Program-made: the position numbers and the translations under genes | In this document: in pieces, positions 7,201 to 7,454 of the stretch | Numbering within the stretch: position 1 is the first letter of the stretch | Layout of the letters: each line of letters starts with the position of its first letter | Assembly: GCA_024402115.1 (NCBI GenBank) | Contig: JAKSJQ010000068.1 | Span: 1-7,454, forward strand | Length of the DNA stretch: 7,454 nt | Direction of reading: 5' to 3' | Origin: Bacteroidales bacterium | GTDB taxonomy: Bacteria > Bacteroidota > Bacteroidia > Bacteroidales > UBA932 | Notes under the pieces: generated by a model | Told to the model about the DNA's origin: nothing | What the model saw: only the letters and a program-made list of their open reading frames with translations | Database searches by the model: none

Positions 7201-7454
7201 CCGATTACGGATACGCGCTCCACGCAATGGTGACGATTGACGGCACGACATACCACCTGGCACAATGGTCCCGTCCCGAGGCGCCCGATGCCATATGGCA
7301 GTCTCTCATCAGCTTGTACCAGGCCAGCCTCAGCCTGCCGATTGATTCCGGAAGGCACACGATGTCCGTGCGTCTTCTCGACTGGCGTGGGACGAGCGGC
7401 TCATCCGAGACCGTCGGCGGGTCCGTCGTTGTGACCCATGCCACGCCTGCCACT
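4296..7454 (+). CDS. Rhs/SpvB-like repeat protein, N-terminal 1053 residues (runs off right edge)
   Basis: An uninterrupted frame of 1053 codons reaches the window end. An in-frame stop at 4263-4265 and no alternative start in between fix the ATG at 4296. The N-terminus (about residues 12-87: YGRTPVSYFHGLPQISVPL, then LPVSLSYHGGGI, then WVGLGWSLHAGGCITRVIHG) is the SpvB/Tc-toxin-like opening typical of Bacteroidota Rhs proteins. Other family phrases follow: DKDGNRYIFGG, DHWGYYNG (468-475), RYPSGGWTEYDWEAHRYG (509-526) and GGLRIRSI (545-552). The last hundred or so residues (about 941-1053) look like a beta-sandwich-type insert. YD repeats, the core and the variable C-terminal tip should lie beyond the window. 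Proteins of this kind form a closed beta-cocoon that holds a C-terminal effector, or act as large surface proteins. No signal peptide is visible. GC rises from about 40-45% near 5100-5300 to about 67% near 7000. Family assignment is confident; the effector, and whether it is exported, cannot be judged from here. Confidence 0.9.
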   Translation, partial: MDSLNLLPQAISPTAYQIGQYGRTPVSYFHGLPQISVPLTEVRGRGFTLPVSLSYHGGGIKPEQHPGWVGLGWSLHAGGCITRVIHGKKDEYSRLEHNHLYRESPTADPGYIYHISDIQSGQTWTESELSQRLNPNIDEYEPDEYIVSAPGISATFVIVGDRQIRVKSREESCFTLEDIEIGNDHDNAQLNLYPGQGGDRLKARRFKYIKTIILRDKDGNRYIFGGTEESIEYSVVQHPNYAPDSAGNSINTGQWNAVATANTWMLTRIERADGEVFELSYQRNGVPIVFSDMHFGFYYGFYDQERGWPPRYIGSFDQVYNSYNNIPGALKPNYKFHFLLPCYLSGIRCLLSGDSLDFENEDSNELGYDYSEQEFCLHVADLHDGQVESYFPYSQFRLNDHYAKLVRIHGKMRDIRFDYTDCPETRLKLTGIRILQNNEEEAQGQVDSCWEFAYDSTPLPRYNSKMTDHWGYYNGHCYKTAGGSLESGFDNQRTPSEDFMKAETLISVRYPSGGWTEYDWEAHRYGMMVCPPDFIPENADSLVAGGLRIRSITDHASGNHSSARSFTYLEEGISTGVLSAYPSCVATGYHNINNGYLESTGFFGMYSETPILPLSETDGSHVSYTVVRETFEDGGYAEYRFSNNDQVEYRDRMPYLELGRIEGCPLFAEITSRSLCRGLLLRKSLYDSDGNAIHAEEMTYESIDGMTYASASKLSHCFGLAVFYAYNQVPCGYPSLRSRVVTERCDDGSLIVDSYEYTYNPDRLMTTEAHRRSSRGASPEMMSEETRYFYPADRPGPDHDDMVSEGFRGLVLGIAKLRDGLVVDAQEREYVIRHIPALPSERTVVIVGLAMRPVWLACRSYSARLDSPVTIDRYADSPMSCMQSTPDIEVKGFDGHASPLFAGMKDGSATEMVWSLRHGEPCMSIRTADRVIPPGVSSTRHQILVNYQDIVSKDFVTDAPSTFRCDMTPDYGYALHAMVTIDGTTYHLAQWSRPEAPDAIWQSLISLYQASLSLPIDSGRHTMSVRLLDWRGTSGSSETVGGSVVVTHATPAT

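Noticed and set aside
6933..7358. Open frames on both strands at the right end (141 codons minus, 101 codons plus)
   Set aside because: GC-rich DNA has few stop codons in any frame. The continuous 1053-codon rhs frame explains this stretch.
1..7454. CRISPR array, tRNA, rRNA, insertion sequence or attachment site
   Set aside because: I saw no regularly spaced direct repeats, no cloverleaf-like sequence, no transposase or integrase phrases and no terminal inverted repeats.

Overview
The window looks like chromosomal DNA of a member of the Bacteroidota, probably the order Bacteroidales. Three things point there. The Rhs-family proteins carry phrases typical of that phylum. The genes lack Shine-Dalgarno-like leaders. 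Upstream of two genes there are matches to the Bacteroides-type -7 promoter element (TAnnTTTG). GC content is mosaic by eye, from about 28-40% in the first 250 bases to roughly 60-68% in rhs core-like DNA. All genes that can be supported are on the plus strand.

Layout: (1) Bases 1-260 hold an AT-rich unrecognised ORF that may continue beyond the left edge. (2) Bases 254-580 hold a GC-rich remnant of the C-terminal YD-repeat part of an Rhs-family protein, cut off at both ends. (3) Bases 581-649 are a short intergenic region with a good promoter match. (4) Bases 650-3469 encode a 939-residue, secreted-N-terminus, multi-spanning MscS-family mechanosensitive channel with MscK-like architecture; an unusual His/Glu-rich array sits just before its first membrane span. 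(5) Only 23 bases later, bases 3493-4182 encode an AqpZ-type aquaporin with an intact water-type selectivity filter and a Cys-rich tail. (6) A perfect 16-bp hairpin with a T-tract at 4202-4239 ends this two-gene unit. (7) A probable promoter at 4263-4270 leads into a large Rhs/SpvB-like gene starting at 4296, which is open for 1053 codons and runs off the right edge.

The middle pair reads as an osmotic-stress operon: a water channel for fast water flux and a tension-gated channel for solute release under hypo-osmotic shock. It lies between a decayed rhs remnant and an intact rhs-type gene, a setting typical of recombining accessory DNA. The pairing of an AT-rich ORF with a displaced GC-rich rhs fragment resembles the tip/orphan-core debris left by Rhs polymorphic toxin loci, but the small ORF itself is not recognised as a toxin or immunity protein.

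I do not see a clearly new multi-gene system. The most unusual signals are the histidine array in the channel, the cysteine content of the aquaporin, and the rhs remnant with its adjoining ORF.
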